64,000 nt of DNA from Brevibacterium pigmentatum (GTDB taxonomy: Bacteria; Actinomycetota; Actinomycetes; Actinomycetales; Brevibacteriaceae). Shown in pieces: positions 35,941 through 44,778 of this stretch. A program made the translations under genes and the position numbers. Below the pieces are notes generated by a model, which did not search any database, was not told the origin of the DNA, and worked only from the letters and a program-made list of their open reading frames with translations. The stretch covers positions 2,046,001 through 2,110,000 of the forward strand of contig NZ_CP050153.1 in NCBI RefSeq assembly GCF_011617465.1, read 5' to 3'. Position 1 is the first letter of the stretch; every line of letters starts with the position of its first letter.

Positions 35941-36879
35941 TCAGTTGTTGAAGTCGAAGCCGAGGCGGCCGAGCTGCTTCGGATCGCGCTGCCAGTCCTT
36001 GGCCACCTTGACGTGCAGGTCGAGGTAGACCTTCGTGCCGAGGAGCCGTTCGATGCCCTGCCGGGATTCCGAGCCGATGGCCTTCAGTCGGCTGCCGCCC
36101 TTGCCGATGATGATGGCCTTCTGACTGGGACGTTCGACATAGAGGTTGACGTGGACGTTCCACAGCGGATTCTCCTCGCTGCGTCCCTCCCGCGGATACA
36201 TCTCCTCGACCTGCACGGCCAGCGAATGTGGCAGCTCATCCCGCACACCCTCGAGGGCTGCTTCACGGACGAGTTCGGCGATCATCTTCTCCTCCGGCTC
36301 ATCCGTGAGGTCGCCGTCGGGGTAGAGCGGAGGAGATTTCGGCAGATGTGCCGCGAGCACCGAATCGACGGTGTCGACCTGGAAGTCCTCGACCGCGGAG
36401 ACGGGGACGACGTCGGCGAAGTCGGCGAGTTCCCCGACGGCCAGCAGCGCCTCGGCGATCTTGTCCTTGGGCACCCGATCGACCTTCGTCACGAGCGCCA
36501 CGATCGGGGTCCGTCCGTCCAGCAGCGCCAGCTGGGAGGCGATATAGCGGTCACCGGGGCCGATCGGCTCATCGGCGGGCAGGCAGAAGCCGATGACGTC
36601 GACCTCTCCCAGTGTGGACGCCACAAGATCATTCAGCCGCGAACCGAGGAGGGTGCGCGGTTTGTGCAGTCCGGGGGTGTCGATGAGGATGAGCTGGTGG
36701 TCGTCCTTGTGGACGATTCCGCGAATGGTGTGACGGGTCGTCTGAGGTTTGGCCGAGGTGATCGCGACCTTCTCCCCCACCAGAGCGTTCGTCAGCGTCG
36801 ATTTGCCCGTATTGGGCCGCCCCACGAAGCAGGCGAAACCGGCCCGGTAGTCCTCGGGGTAGTCCGTGCGAAATTCCAT
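35941..36879 (-). CDS. era: GTPase Era
   Basis: Assembly GTPase that binds the 3' end of 16S rRNA. The 312-residue protein has G1 GRPNTGKS (20-27), a TTRHTIRG effector region, G3 DTPG, G4 TKVD and a C-terminal KH domain with IIIGKGGSRLKAIG. The ATG at 36879 follows the upstream CNNM/CorC stop by one base (TGAGATG). It ends a ribosome-maturation cluster with ybeY and rsmE. Confidence 0.96.
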   Translation of the reverse strand: MEFRTDYPEDYRAGFACFVGRPNTGKSTLTNALVGEKVAITSAKPQTTRHTIRGIVHKDDHQLILIDTPGLHKPRTLLGSRLNDLVASTLGEVDVIGFCLPADEPIGPGDRYIASQLALLDGRTPIVALVTKVDRVPKDKIAEALLAVGELADFADVVPVSAVEDFQVDTVDSVLAAHLPKSPPLYPDGDLTDEPEEKMIAELVREAALEGVRDELPHSLAVQVEEMYPREGRSEENPLWNVHVNLYVERPSQKAIIIGKGGSRLKAIGSESRQGIERLLGTKVYLDLHVKVAKDWQRDPKQLGRLGFDFNN

Positions 36880-36880
36880 C

Positions 36881-38194
36881 TCAGTCTTCTTCCTTCGTCC
36901 CCGAACCACCGGCTGCGGCGGTCTGCGCGTCGTCTCTGCTGTCCTCGTGGGTGCGGGTGACCCGCACGTGGGTGATCCGGTGGCGGCGGCCCTGCCCCTC
37001 CATGGCTTCGATCTCGAGTCCTTCGATCTCAGCGTGGGAACCGTCGATCGGCACCCGGTCGATGAGCTTCGACAGCAGCCCGCCGACGCTGTTGACATCG
37101 TCCTCGTCGATCCTGACATCGAAGTATTCCGCGAAGTCGGAGATCGACATGCGGGTGCTGATGATGAACGATCCGTCGTCGGCGGCGACGAGTTCGTCAT
37201 CGCCGTTGTCGTATTCGTCTTCGATCTCGCCGACGATCTCTTCGACGATGTCCTCGATCGTCACAAGCCCGGCGGTGCCGCCGTATTCGTCGACGAGGAT
37301 CGCCAGATGCGTCGAGTCCAGCTGCATCTGCCGCAGCAGGTCATCGGCCGGCTTCGTCTCCGGGACGAACAGGACGGTGCGAGCCAGGTTGCCCACGGGA
37401 CGTTCGGCCTCCTCGGGGTGGAGGTGGAGACGACGCGCGACGTCCTTGAGGTAGGCGACTCCACGGACGTCGTCGAGATCCTCCCCGCAGACGGGGATGC
37501 GGGAGAAGCCGGAGCGGAAGAACAGGTTCATCGTCTTCTGCAGACTGACGTCCGCATCGACGGTGATGAGGTCGGTGCGCGGCACCATGACTTCGTTCGC
37601 CGAGGTGTCCGAGAGGTTGAACACGGACTGGATCATCTCGCGTTCGCCGTCTTCGATGACGTCGGATTCGCTGGCACGTTCGACGAGGTCGCGCAGCTGT
37701 TCGGAGGTCACGAACGGACCGTCCTTGTACACCTTGTCGGGTGTGAGCAGATTGCCGAGCACGACGAGGATGCGGGTCAGCGGTTTGAGCGCGACGAGGA
37801 CGATGCGCACAACCCAGCTGAGGTTGAGGCTCACGGCCAGCGACCGCCGTTTGCCGATCGTGCGCGGGGACACTCCGGCGATGATGAAGACCGACACCGA
37901 GGCGGTGATCACCGTGAGGAAGACCATGAGCGGGCCCACGGAGTAGTAGGAGTCGTAGGCCAGGGCGATGAAGACCGTAGCGAGTGCTTCGAGGAAGTTG
38001 CGGACGAAGATGATGACGTTGATGTTCGTCGGCAGGTCCGCGAGGATCCTCTCCACGCGCACAGCTGAGCGTTTGCCGTCCTCCTTCGCCTCCTCGACCG
38101 CATGGTGGGAGACGTTGAGCAGCGCAGCATCCACAGCGGAGAGGGTGGCTGCGATGATGAGGCACAGTGCCGCCCCGAGGAAGAACATGAACAC
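36881..38194 (-). CDS. Hemolysin/CNNM-type membrane protein with CBS pair and CorC domain
   Basis: A 437-residue protein: an N-terminal DUF21/CNNM membrane domain with about four hydrophobic segments, two CBS domains (EVMVPRTDLITVD and the later THLAILVDEYGGTAGLVTIEDIVEEIVGEI), and a C-terminal CorC/HlyC transporter-associated domain. The family is linked to Mg2+/Co2+ handling; here the location between ybeY and era is the standard actinobacterial order. GTG start, 2 nt after the ybeY stop. The C-terminal 30 residues are charged and disordered. Confidence 0.93.
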   Translation of the reverse strand: MFMFFLGAALCLIIAATLSAVDAALLNVSHHAVEEAKEDGKRSAVRVERILADLPTNINVIIFVRNFLEALATVFIALAYDSYYSVGPLMVFLTVITASVSVFIIAGVSPRTIGKRRSLAVSLNLSWVVRIVLVALKPLTRILVVLGNLLTPDKVYKDGPFVTSEQLRDLVERASESDVIEDGEREMIQSVFNLSDTSANEVMVPRTDLITVDADVSLQKTMNLFFRSGFSRIPVCGEDLDDVRGVAYLKDVARRLHLHPEEAERPVGNLARTVLFVPETKPADDLLRQMQLDSTHLAILVDEYGGTAGLVTIEDIVEEIVGEIEDEYDNGDDELVAADDGSFIISTRMSISDFAEYFDVRIDEDDVNSVGGLLSKLIDRVPIDGSHAEIEGLEIEAMEGQGRRHRITHVRVTRTHEDSRDDAQTAAAGGSGTKEED

Positions 38195-38196
38195 GA

Positions 38197-38685
38197 TCAG
38201 ACCTCGGTGGGGGTGGGGATGTCGGTGCGACCGTCGTAGCGGGCCGCGAAGAAGGTCAGCAGCAGATGCCGCTGGAGTGCGAACATCTCCTCCCGCGCCT
38301 CCGGCTCACCGTGGTCGTAGCCGAGCAGGTGGAGGAATCCGTGGACGGTGAGCAGAAGGATCTCGTCCATCGCCGAATGGCCGGCCGCACGAGCTTGGGC
38401 CTCGGCGACCTCGGGGCAGATGATGATATCGCCCATCTGACCCTCGGTCGGTTTGTCCGGCTCACCGCGGTGGAGCTGATCCATGGGAAACGACATGACG
38501 TCGGTCGGACCTTCGAGGTCCATCCAGGTGACGTGGAGTTCGGACATGGCCGCCGAATCGACCATCGTCACGGCCAGCTCTGCACCGGGGTGCATGTGCA
38601 GGGCATCGCCTAAGTATTCGGTCAGGGCCACGACTTCGTCCAGGTCCACCTCGGCGTCGGTCTCGTTGAGGATCTCGGTGTTCAT
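38197..38685 (-). CDS. ybeY: Endoribonuclease YbeY (rRNA maturation)
   Basis: A 162-residue zinc-dependent endoribonuclease needed for 16S rRNA 3' maturation and ribosome quality control. The metal motif HGFLHLLGYDH (HxxxHxxxxxH) is intact, preceded by PTDVMSFPMD. The ATG at 38685 overlaps the phoH stop as ATGA with GGGGGA upstream; a GTG five codons earlier is in frame but less likely. Confidence 0.95.
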   Translation of the reverse strand: MNTEILNETDAEVDLDEVVALTEYLGDALHMHPGAELAVTMVDSAAMSELHVTWMDLEGPTDVMSFPMDQLHRGEPDKPTEGQMGDIIICPEVAEAQARAAGHSAMDEILLLTVHGFLHLLGYDHGEPEAREEMFALQRHLLLTFFAARYDGRTDIPTPTEV

Positions 38686-39761
38686 TCGGCATTCCCCCAC
38701 AGGTCGTAGGCTTCGACGATCTTCGTCACCAGCGAATGCCGGACGACGTCCTTGCTGCCCAGCTCGCAGAACTGCAGGTCGTCGATCCCGTCGAGGATGT
38801 CGCGGACGACCTTGAGTCCGCTGCGGGTCTTGCCCGGCAGGTCGATCTGGGAGATGTCGCCGGTGACGACCATGCGCGATCCGAAGCCGAGTCGGGTGAG
38901 GAACATCTTCATCTGCTCGGCGGTCGTGTTCTGGGCCTCGTCGAGGATGATGAAGGCGTCGTTGAGGGTCCGCCCGCGCATATAGGCCAAGGGAGCGACC
39001 TCGATCGTGCCGGTCTCGATGAGCAGCGGGATCGACTCGGGGTCGACCATATCGTGCAGAGCGTCATAGAGCGGGCGCACATACGGGTCGATCTTGTCGT
39101 TGAGCGTGCCCGGCAGATATCCCAGTGATTCCCCGGCTTCGACGGCCGGCCGGGTGAGGATGATCCGCGAGACCTCTTTGTGCTGGAGGGCATTGACGGC
39201 CATGGCCATCGCCAGATACGTCTTGCCGGTTCCGGCCGGGCCGATGCCGAAGGTGATCGTGTGGTTGCGGATAGCCTTGACGTAGTCGTGTTGGCCCATC
39301 GTCTTCGGACGAATCGACTTTCCCCTGGTGGAGAGGATGTTCGTGCCCAGCACCGCCGAGGCGGCCGCCCCTTCGGAGGAGAACGTCGTGACCCGGTCGA
39401 TCGTCTCTTCGTTGATGCGATGGCCGGCCGTGTGGAGCTTCTTGAGTTCCCCGATGACGCTGACGAAGGCTTCCACGCGCTTGGGATCGCCGGTGACCTG
39501 GACCTGGTTGGCCCGAACATGGATGTCGAGGTCGTCGAAGGTCTTCTCCAGCGCGCGCAGGTTCTTTTCTCCGGGGCCGAAGAAGGCGACGAGGTCGATG
39601 GAGTCCGGGATGACCAGGCGCACGGTGTCGCGTTCGGCGCCGCGCGTGTCCGTCACGGCGTCCTTGTCTGCGGCACCGTCACCGGGGGCGGCGGTGTCCG
39701 AGTCGGTGGGGTTCATGGGGTTCGTGTTCGGTGGGGTGATGTCCAGAATGTTCCTTTGCAA
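38682..39761 (-). CDS. phoH: PhoH-like ATPase
   Basis: A P-loop ATPase in the rRNA-maturation cluster. From the TTG at 39761 it has 359 residues, with Walker A GPAGTGKT (174-181), ILTRPAVEAGESLGYLPG, Walker B AFIILDEAQNTT and the VVTGDISQIDLP motif. The start is uncertain: the TTG gives an N-terminus MQRNILDITPP with a distant GGAG, and an ATG at 39716 would remove 15 residues but lacks a binding site. The catalytic part is unaffected. Confidence 0.92.
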   Translation of the reverse strand: MQRNILDITPPNTNPMNPTDSDTAAPGDGAADKDAVTDTRGAERDTVRLVIPDSIDLVAFFGPGEKNLRALEKTFDDLDIHVRANQVQVTGDPKRVEAFVSVIGELKKLHTAGHRINEETIDRVTTFSSEGAAASAVLGTNILSTRGKSIRPKTMGQHDYVKAIRNHTITFGIGPAGTGKTYLAMAMAVNALQHKEVSRIILTRPAVEAGESLGYLPGTLNDKIDPYVRPLYDALHDMVDPESIPLLIETGTIEVAPLAYMRGRTLNDAFIILDEAQNTTAEQMKMFLTRLGFGSRMVVTGDISQIDLPGKTRSGLKVVRDILDGIDDLQFCELGSKDVVRHSLVTKIVEAYDLWGNAE

Positions 39762-39816
39762 GTGGGCGCACCATCTCCGGCAGCGCCTGAGTGTGCTTCC
39801 ATCCTAGTCCGATGCC

Positions 39817-40578
39817 TCACCAACGGCCCAATGAATTCTGGGCCAGGACGAGGCCGGCGGGTCCCGCCGATGACGAGCGCAGGATCGTCGGTCCCAGCAG
39901 CACCGGAGTCGCTCCACAAGCGCTCAGGGCGTCGAGTTCTCTATCACTGATGCCGCCCTCGGGTCCGACGACGAAGACGATGCGCTCCGGCAGCGGCGAG
40001 GACTCGTCGGCGGTCAGCGCCGCCAGCGCTTCGGAGAGCCTGCGCTCGGCGGTCTCGTGGAGGACGAAGACCGCGTCGGTCTCGTCGAGGGATTTGGCCA
40101 GGGAGGCACCGCGGACGAGTTCGCGCAGCACCGGAAACCGCGAGCGTCGGGCCTGCAGGGAGGCTGCATTCAGGAGGTTCTCCCACTTCGCTGCCATCTT
40201 CTCCCGCTTCTTCGCCGGCCAGTCGGCGATCGAGCGTTCGGCGGCCCAGGGGATGACTTCGTCGACGCCGATCTCCGTGGCCGTTTCGATGGCCTGCAGG
40301 TCCCGGTCGCCCTTGGCCAGGGCTTGGACGAGCACGAGCCGTGGGCCCGTGCTGTCTTCATTCGTCACCGCGGTGACGTCGATCGTCACCTCGCTCGCCG
40401 AGGCGGCCGTGACGGTTCCGCGCACACGTGTGCCCTCACCGTCGACGATGTCGATCACCTCACCGGGGCCGATCCGACGCACCCGCACCGCGTGCCCGGC
40501 CACGTCCTCACCGAGGGTGAGGGCGGACCCGACGACCGCCTCGGCGGCGGTGGCGGAGCGGAAGACGGGAAGACTCAC
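39817..40578 (-). CDS. rsmE: 16S rRNA (uracil1498-N3)-methyltransferase
   Basis: A 253-residue SPOUT-class methyltransferase with an N-terminal PUA-like domain. The knot region is visible as [17 protein letters not shown] and [18 protein letters not shown], matching the family's GPEGG and LGxRILRxETA-type blocks (here SSSAGPA). GTG start overlaps the dnaJ stop (GTGA), the usual dnaJ-rsmE order. Confidence 0.94.
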   Translation of the reverse strand: MSLPVFRSATAAEAVVGSALTLGEDVAGHAVRVRRIGPGEVIDIVDGEGTRVRGTVTAASASEVTIDVTAVTNEDSTGPRLVLVQALAKGDRDLQAIETATEIGVDEVIPWAAERSIADWPAKKREKMAAKWENLLNAASLQARRSRFPVLRELVRGASLAKSLDETDAVFVLHETAERRLSEALAALTADESSPLPERIVFVVGPEGGISDRELDALSACGATPVLLGPTILRSSSAGPAGLVLAQNSLGRW

Positions 40579-41690
40579 CGACCGGCGAACCTCTCACGCA
40601 TGCGGGAGAACATTCCGCGGTTCTCGGTCGAAATCTGGGCACGCGGTGTCTCTTCTCCGCGCAGTTCGGCGAGCTTCTCGAGCAGTTCGCGCTGTTCGTC
40701 GTCGAGCTTGTCCGGGGTGAGGACGTCGACGGTGATGAGCATGTCGCCGCGGGTCTCCGAACGCAGGCGGGTGGCGCCGAGTCCGGGGAGCTTGACGACG
40801 GTGCCGGACTGGATGCCGGCTGCGATGGTGAGGTCCTGGGTGCCGTCGAAGGTCTCGAACGGGATGGTCGCGCCCAGCGTCGCTGCGGTCATCGGCACGG
40901 AGACCGCTGCCCGGAGGTTGTCACCGTCTCGCTGGAAGACCTCGTGGCGGGTGACCATGACCTCGACGAACAGGTCACCGGCGGGTCCGCCTCCGGGGCC
41001 GACCTCACCCTGGCTGCTCAGCTGGATGCGGGTGCCGTCGGAGACGCCGGCGGGGATCCGGATCTTCATGGTCCGCTGTTTGCGCACGCGTCCGTCGCCC
41101 TGGCAGTTGAGGCAGGGGTTCGGGATGACGGTGCCGAAGCCGTGGCAGGAGTTGCAGGTCTGGTTCGTGACCATCTGACCCAGCAGGGTCCGGGTCATGC
41201 GCTGGACGCTGCCGGCTCCGTGGCACAGCGAGCAGGTCTCGATCTTCGTGCCTTCCTGCGTGCCGGCACCCGAACAGGTGTCGCAGACGACCGCAGTGGT
41301 GACATCGAGATCGACGGTGCCGCCGAAGGCCGCGGTCTTCAGGTCGATATTGACTCCGACGAGGGCATCCTTGCCGCGCTGGGTGCGCGGGATCGGGCCT
41401 CCGGCCTGACCGCCGCCACCGCCGAAGAAGGTCTCGAAGATGTCTCCGAACCCGCCGAAGCCGCCGCCGGCGGGGAAGCCCTGGCCGTTCTCGCCGCCGC
41501 CCATATCGTAGTTGCGGCGCTTCTCCGGATCGGAGAGCACGTCGTAGGCCAGTGAGATGGCTTTGAATTCGTCTTCGTGACCGGGATTGACGTCCGGGTG
41601 GTACTTGCGTGCCAGCTTCCGGTACGACGACTTGATCTCAGCCGCGGAAGCATCTTTGGACACTCCGAGTGTTTCATAGTGATCGGCCAC
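40575..41690 (-). CDS. dnaJ: Chaperone DnaJ (HrcA-linked copy)
   Basis: Hsp40 co-chaperone, 371 residues. It has a J domain with HPD at 31-33, a Gly/Phe-rich linker ([18 protein letters not shown]), a zinc domain with four CxxCxGxG repeats ([32 protein letters not shown]) and the C-terminal substrate-binding domains. It follows hrcA and so is probably CIRCE-controlled. Many Actinobacteria also have a dnaK-linked DnaJ1, not in this window. GTG start. Confidence 0.96.
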   Translation of the reverse strand: MADHYETLGVSKDASAAEIKSSYRKLARKYHPDVNPGHEDEFKAISLAYDVLSDPEKRRNYDMGGGENGQGFPAGGGFGGFGDIFETFFGGGGGQAGGPIPRTQRGKDALVGVNIDLKTAAFGGTVDLDVTTAVVCDTCSGAGTQEGTKIETCSLCHGAGSVQRMTRTLLGQMVTNQTCNSCHGFGTVIPNPCLNCQGDGRVRKQRTMKIRIPAGVSDGTRIQLSSQGEVGPGGGPAGDLFVEVMVTRHEVFQRDGDNLRAAVSVPMTAATLGATIPFETFDGTQDLTIAAGIQSGTVVKLPGLGATRLRSETRGDMLITVDVLTPDKLDDEQRELLEKLAELRGEETPRAQISTENRGMFSRMRERFAGR

Positions 41691-41817
41691 AGAAACTTCT
41701 CTCTCCCTGACGTAGTGGTCTTCTCTGTTCGTGGTGGTGGCTGCGCTGCTGCGCGGTGCTCACCAGTGTCGTGCTGCCCGTCTGCAGGCGCCCCTGGTCG
41801 TCGTCACTGCCGCGGCC

Positions 41818-42855
41818 CTACCCTCGGTCGAGGATCGAGGACACGTATTTGGCGACGGCACGGACTGCCGAGATGGTCGTCGGATAGTCCATCCGGGTCG
41901 GACCGAGCACTGCCAGTCTGGCCGACGAACCCGCGTCATGACCATATTCGGCGGCGACGACGGAAGTCGAACTGAATGATTCGTGAGTATTCTCACGCCC
42001 GATGCGCACGCTGATCCCCTCGTGGTCTTCGGCCATCGAGGTGAGCAGCTTGAGCAGGACCACCTGCTCTTCGAAAGCTTCGAGGATCGGGGCCATCTTC
42101 TCTCCGAATTCGCTTCCGGAGCGGGCGAGGTTCGCGGTCCCGGCCATGATGATGCGCTCTTCGCGGGTGGCGGCGACGAGGTCGACGACAGCGGCCCTGA
42201 CCTGCGTCAGACCGGAGTCGTCACGACTGCTCGGCTCGGTCGGTTCAGGGGCGGCCGCCTCGGCGGGGCTCGATCCGAAGACCTGCGCGAGCGTGCGCCC
42301 GGCGAATTCGGCGTTGATCTGGTCGCGCAGACCGCGGACGGCGTCTTCGTCGAGCGGGCTCGGGGCGATCACGGACTTCTGTTCGACCTGACCGGCGTCG
42401 GTGATGAGGACGACGAGGATCCGCCCGGGGCCGAGGCCGACGATCTCGATGTGTTTGATGCGCGCCCGCGACACCGTGGGATATTGGATGAGCGCCACCT
42501 GTCGGGTGAGACCGGAGAGGACGCGGACCGTGCGGTCGAGCATCTCGTCGAGGTCAACATCGCCGTCGATGAGCTGGAAGATCGCGCGACGTTCGGCGGT
42601 GGTCAGCGGTTTGAATTCGTCGATGCGGTCGACGAACATCCGGTAGCCGAGGTCGGTGGGAATCCGGCCTGCGGAGGTGTGGGGTTGGGCGATGTACCCC
42701 TCTTGCTCGAGCTGGGCCATGTCGTTGCGGATCGTGGCAGGAGAGACGCCGAGGGTGTGGCGCTGCACGATGGCTTTCGATCCCACGGGTTCGTTGGTGG
42801 CGACGAAGTCCTCGACGATGGCGCGCAGCACCTGTGCTCGTCTGCTGTCGTTCAT
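41818..42855 (-). CDS. hrcA: Heat-inducible transcription repressor HrcA
   Basis: Represses class I heat-shock genes by binding CIRCE. The 345-residue protein starts MNDSRRAQVLRAIVEDFVATNEPVGSKAI, with a winged helix including LGVSPATIRNDMAQLEQEGYI and HTSAGRIPTDLGYR, then the IDD and GAF-like domains. ATG at 42855 has GGAGG 7 nt upstream. A CIRCE element lies 51 nt before it, so it should regulate itself and dnaJ downstream. A 50-residue insertion near the middle (SSPAEAAAPEPTEPSS) is low complexity. Confidence 0.96.
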   Translation of the reverse strand: MNDSRRAQVLRAIVEDFVATNEPVGSKAIVQRHTLGVSPATIRNDMAQLEQEGYIAQPHTSAGRIPTDLGYRMFVDRIDEFKPLTTAERRAIFQLIDGDVDLDEMLDRTVRVLSGLTRQVALIQYPTVSRARIKHIEIVGLGPGRILVVLITDAGQVEQKSVIAPSPLDEDAVRGLRDQINAEFAGRTLAQVFGSSPAEAAAPEPTEPSSRDDSGLTQVRAAVVDLVAATREERIIMAGTANLARSGSEFGEKMAPILEAFEEQVVLLKLLTSMAEDHEGISVRIGRENTHESFSSTSVVAAEYGHDAGSSARLAVLGPTRMDYPTTISAVRAVAKYVSSILDRG

Positions 42856-42905
42856 CGCGGGCCTCCTCTCCGTGTCGCTGGCCGATCGCGGTCTCGTGCC
42901 TGTGT

Positions 42906-42932
42906 TTGGCACTCCTTGAGTCTGAGTGCCAA
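42906..42932 (-). promoter_or_regulatory. CIRCE operator upstream of hrcA
   Basis: TTGGCACTC-N9-GAGTGCCAA, a perfect 9-9-9 inverted repeat. The consensus is TTAGCACTC-N9-GAGTGCTAA, so the third base of each arm is changed in a compensatory way. A TAGAAT -10 candidate (minus strand, overlapping the upstream edge) would be blocked by bound HrcA. Confidence 0.9.
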
Positions 42933-43008
42933 TTCTACGCTTCTCGTTCCCGGAATTCATTTCTGGGGGTGGCCTGCGGGTCTGCGCGCCTGCGCGGCCG
43001 ACCTTGAT

Positions 43009-43014
43009 TATGGT
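43009..43014 (+). promoter_or_regulatory. -10 box for the DUF3097 gene
   Basis: TATGGT followed by 8 nt and the GTG at 43023, consistent with a leaderless or near-leaderless transcript. Confidence 0.35.
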
Positions 43015-43022
43015 GGGTGCCC

Positions 43023-43880
43023 GTGAATGCTTTTGATCGTTACGGCCCTGATGTGCTCTCCGGTTCCTCGCCGTCGTCGCACCGTCCGAAGAAGTCCCGT
43101 CAGGTCGAGCTCGGCCTGGGCATGGTTCTCGAGGATGCGATGAGCGGCTATGTCGGTGCCGTCGTCGGCGCGGAGAAGACCACGGCCGGTGTCGTCGTCA
43201 AGCTCGAGGACCGCGTCGGCAAGGTCCGCGCCTTTCCGCTGGGACCGGGCTTCCTCCTCGAGGGGCAGCCCGTCGATGTGCAGCTGCCGAAGAAGAAGGC
43301 GCAGCAGCCCGGGCGGACGGCTTCGGGCTCTCGCGCCGTGGTCGGTGCGAAGGCTCGAGTGGCCCGCGGCTCGCGGATCTGGGTCGAGGGCAAGCACGAT
43401 GCCGAACTCGTCGAGAAGATCTGGGGCGATGATCTGCGCATCGAAGGCGTCGTCGTCGAACCCTTGGGCGGTCTCGATGATGTCGCCGACAAGCTCGAGG
43501 CCTTCGGTCCGGATCGGGACCATCGCGTCGGCGTCCTCGCCGACCATCTGGTGAGCGGGACGAAGGAATCGAAGATCGCCGAGGCGGTCCGCGCCGATCC
43601 GCGCTACCGCGACGTCGTCCACATCATCGGTCATCCCTACGTCGACATCTGGCAGGCGGTGAAGCCCCATGTCGTCGGCATCCGCGAATGGCCGGTCGTC
43701 CCTCGCGGTGAGGATTGGAAGACGGGAATCCTCCGTCGCATCGGATGGCCGCATGCCGACCATCGGGATGTCGCTCGCGGATGGGTGCGCATCCTCGGGA
43801 AGGTCAGCACCATCGCCGATGTCGAGCCGACGCTGTCGGGGCGGGTCGAGGAGCTCATCGACTTCGTCACCGTCGGCTGA
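43023..43880 (+). CDS. DUF3097 family protein, possible TOPRIM-like domain
   Basis: A 285-residue protein matching the actinobacterial DUF3097 family: DRYGPDVL at the N-terminus, a beta-rich segment (GYVGAVVGAEKTTAGVVVKLEDR), then SRIWVEGKHDAELVEKIWGDDLR, VVEPLGGLDD, VGVLADHLVSGTKESK and HIIGHPYVDIWQAVKP. The VEGKHDA block followed by later Asp motifs resembles TOPRIM nuclease/primase domains, so a nucleic-acid role is possible; this is inference. Divergent from hrcA as is usual in Actinobacteria. The start could also be the GTG at 43017. Confidence 0.85.
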   Translation: MNAFDRYGPDVLSGSSPSSHRPKKSRQVELGLGMVLEDAMSGYVGAVVGAEKTTAGVVVKLEDRVGKVRAFPLGPGFLLEGQPVDVQLPKKKAQQPGRTASGSRAVVGAKARVARGSRIWVEGKHDAELVEKIWGDDLRIEGVVVEPLGGLDDVADKLEAFGPDRDHRVGVLADHLVSGTKESKIAEAVRADPRYRDVVHIIGHPYVDIWQAVKPHVVGIREWPVVPRGEDWKTGILRRIGWPHADHRDVARGWVRILGKVSTIADVEPTLSGRVEELIDFVTVG

Positions 43881-44000
43881 CTGACTCAGCCGGGTCGGCA
43901 TCTTTCCGTCAGATCGGCGCAGGCTGCTTGTGGCGAAGCTTGTGGCGAATCTGTCACAGGAGTGAGGCTTTCCCGACATCCCCGAGACACGTCGCTCGGC

Positions 44001-44006
44001 TAGTGT
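44001..44006 (+). promoter_or_regulatory. -10 box of the first DUF4870 gene
   Basis: TAGTGT, followed by GAAT. The same TAGTGTG-A pattern precedes the second DUF4870 gene at 44743-44748, suggesting common control. No clear -35. Confidence 0.4.
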
Positions 44007-44036
44007 GAATGGCAAGCACGTGTCGAAAGGATCCCC

Positions 44037-44711
44037 ATGTCGCATCACCCCGAACAGCCCGGCAGCCGACCGATGCCGCCGAACTATTCTCAGGCTTCGG
44101 GTCCGCAGCAGCCCTACGCGCCGCAGAACCAGCAGTACTCTCAGCCGCGCACGCACGGTGGTCAGCCGGGGTACGGCGCGCAGCCCGGGTACGGGTCTCA
44201 GCAGGCATACGGCGGGCAGCAGAATTACGCCGGGCAGCCCGGATATGGCGCTCAGCCCGGCTACGGCATGCCTCAGATGCACAATCCTGCGATGTTCGAC
44301 TCACGCTCTCTGCCCGAGCGGGCCTACGGGCCCGGCTCCGAGCAGTTCTGGATGGCGCACGAACCCGACCGGAACACGGCCATGTGGACCCACCTCGGAT
44401 CGCTGATCTTCGGGTTCATGCCGCTCATCATGTTCCTCGTGAAGAAGGATGAATCTCCGTTCGTCCGGGAGCATTCGCGTCAGGGACTCAACGCGATGAT
44501 CACGAACACGATCGTCACTTCTGCGGCCATCTTCGTTTTCATGATCCTCGGTTTCATGCTGGCCTTGGTGACCTTCGGGTTCGGCCTCTTCATCGTGTAT
44601 GCAGCCGCCATCGTCCCGATCGTCTACTGCGTCTTCTATATCATCGCTGCCGTCGCAGCGAACAAGGGCGAGGGCTACAAGTTCCCGCTCACCATCAACT
44701 TCGTCAAGTGA
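44037..44711 (+). CDS. DUF4870 membrane protein with Gln/Tyr/Gly-rich tail (paralogue 1)
   Basis: A 224-residue protein. Residues 1-80 are low complexity with repeated QPGYGAQ and similar units. The C-terminal half is a DUF4870 domain: MWTHLGSLIFGFMPLIMFLV, then KKDESPFVREHSRQGLN, two long hydrophobic segments and the ending NKGEGYKFPLTINFVK. ATG has GAAAGGA upstream. It is 40% or more alike in layout to the next gene and has the same family blocks, so the pair is a tandem duplication. Function unknown. Confidence 0.85.
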   Translation: MSHHPEQPGSRPMPPNYSQASGPQQPYAPQNQQYSQPRTHGGQPGYGAQPGYGSQQAYGGQQNYAGQPGYGAQPGYGMPQMHNPAMFDSRSLPERAYGPGSEQFWMAHEPDRNTAMWTHLGSLIFGFMPLIMFLVKKDESPFVREHSRQGLNAMITNTIVTSAAIFVFMILGFMLALVTFGFGLFIVYAAAIVPIVYCVFYIIAAVAANKGEGYKFPLTINFVK

Positions 44712-44742
44712 CCATCTCCCCATCACCCCGCACACACTGGGT

Positions 44743-44748
44743 TAGTGT
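44743..44748 (+). promoter_or_regulatory. -10 box of the second DUF4870 gene
   Basis: TAGTGT preceding the ATG by 30 nt, matching the sequence before the first paralogue. Confidence 0.4.
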
Positions 44749-44778
44749 GGAGTGATCGCAATCTCTGAAGGGACTCTC

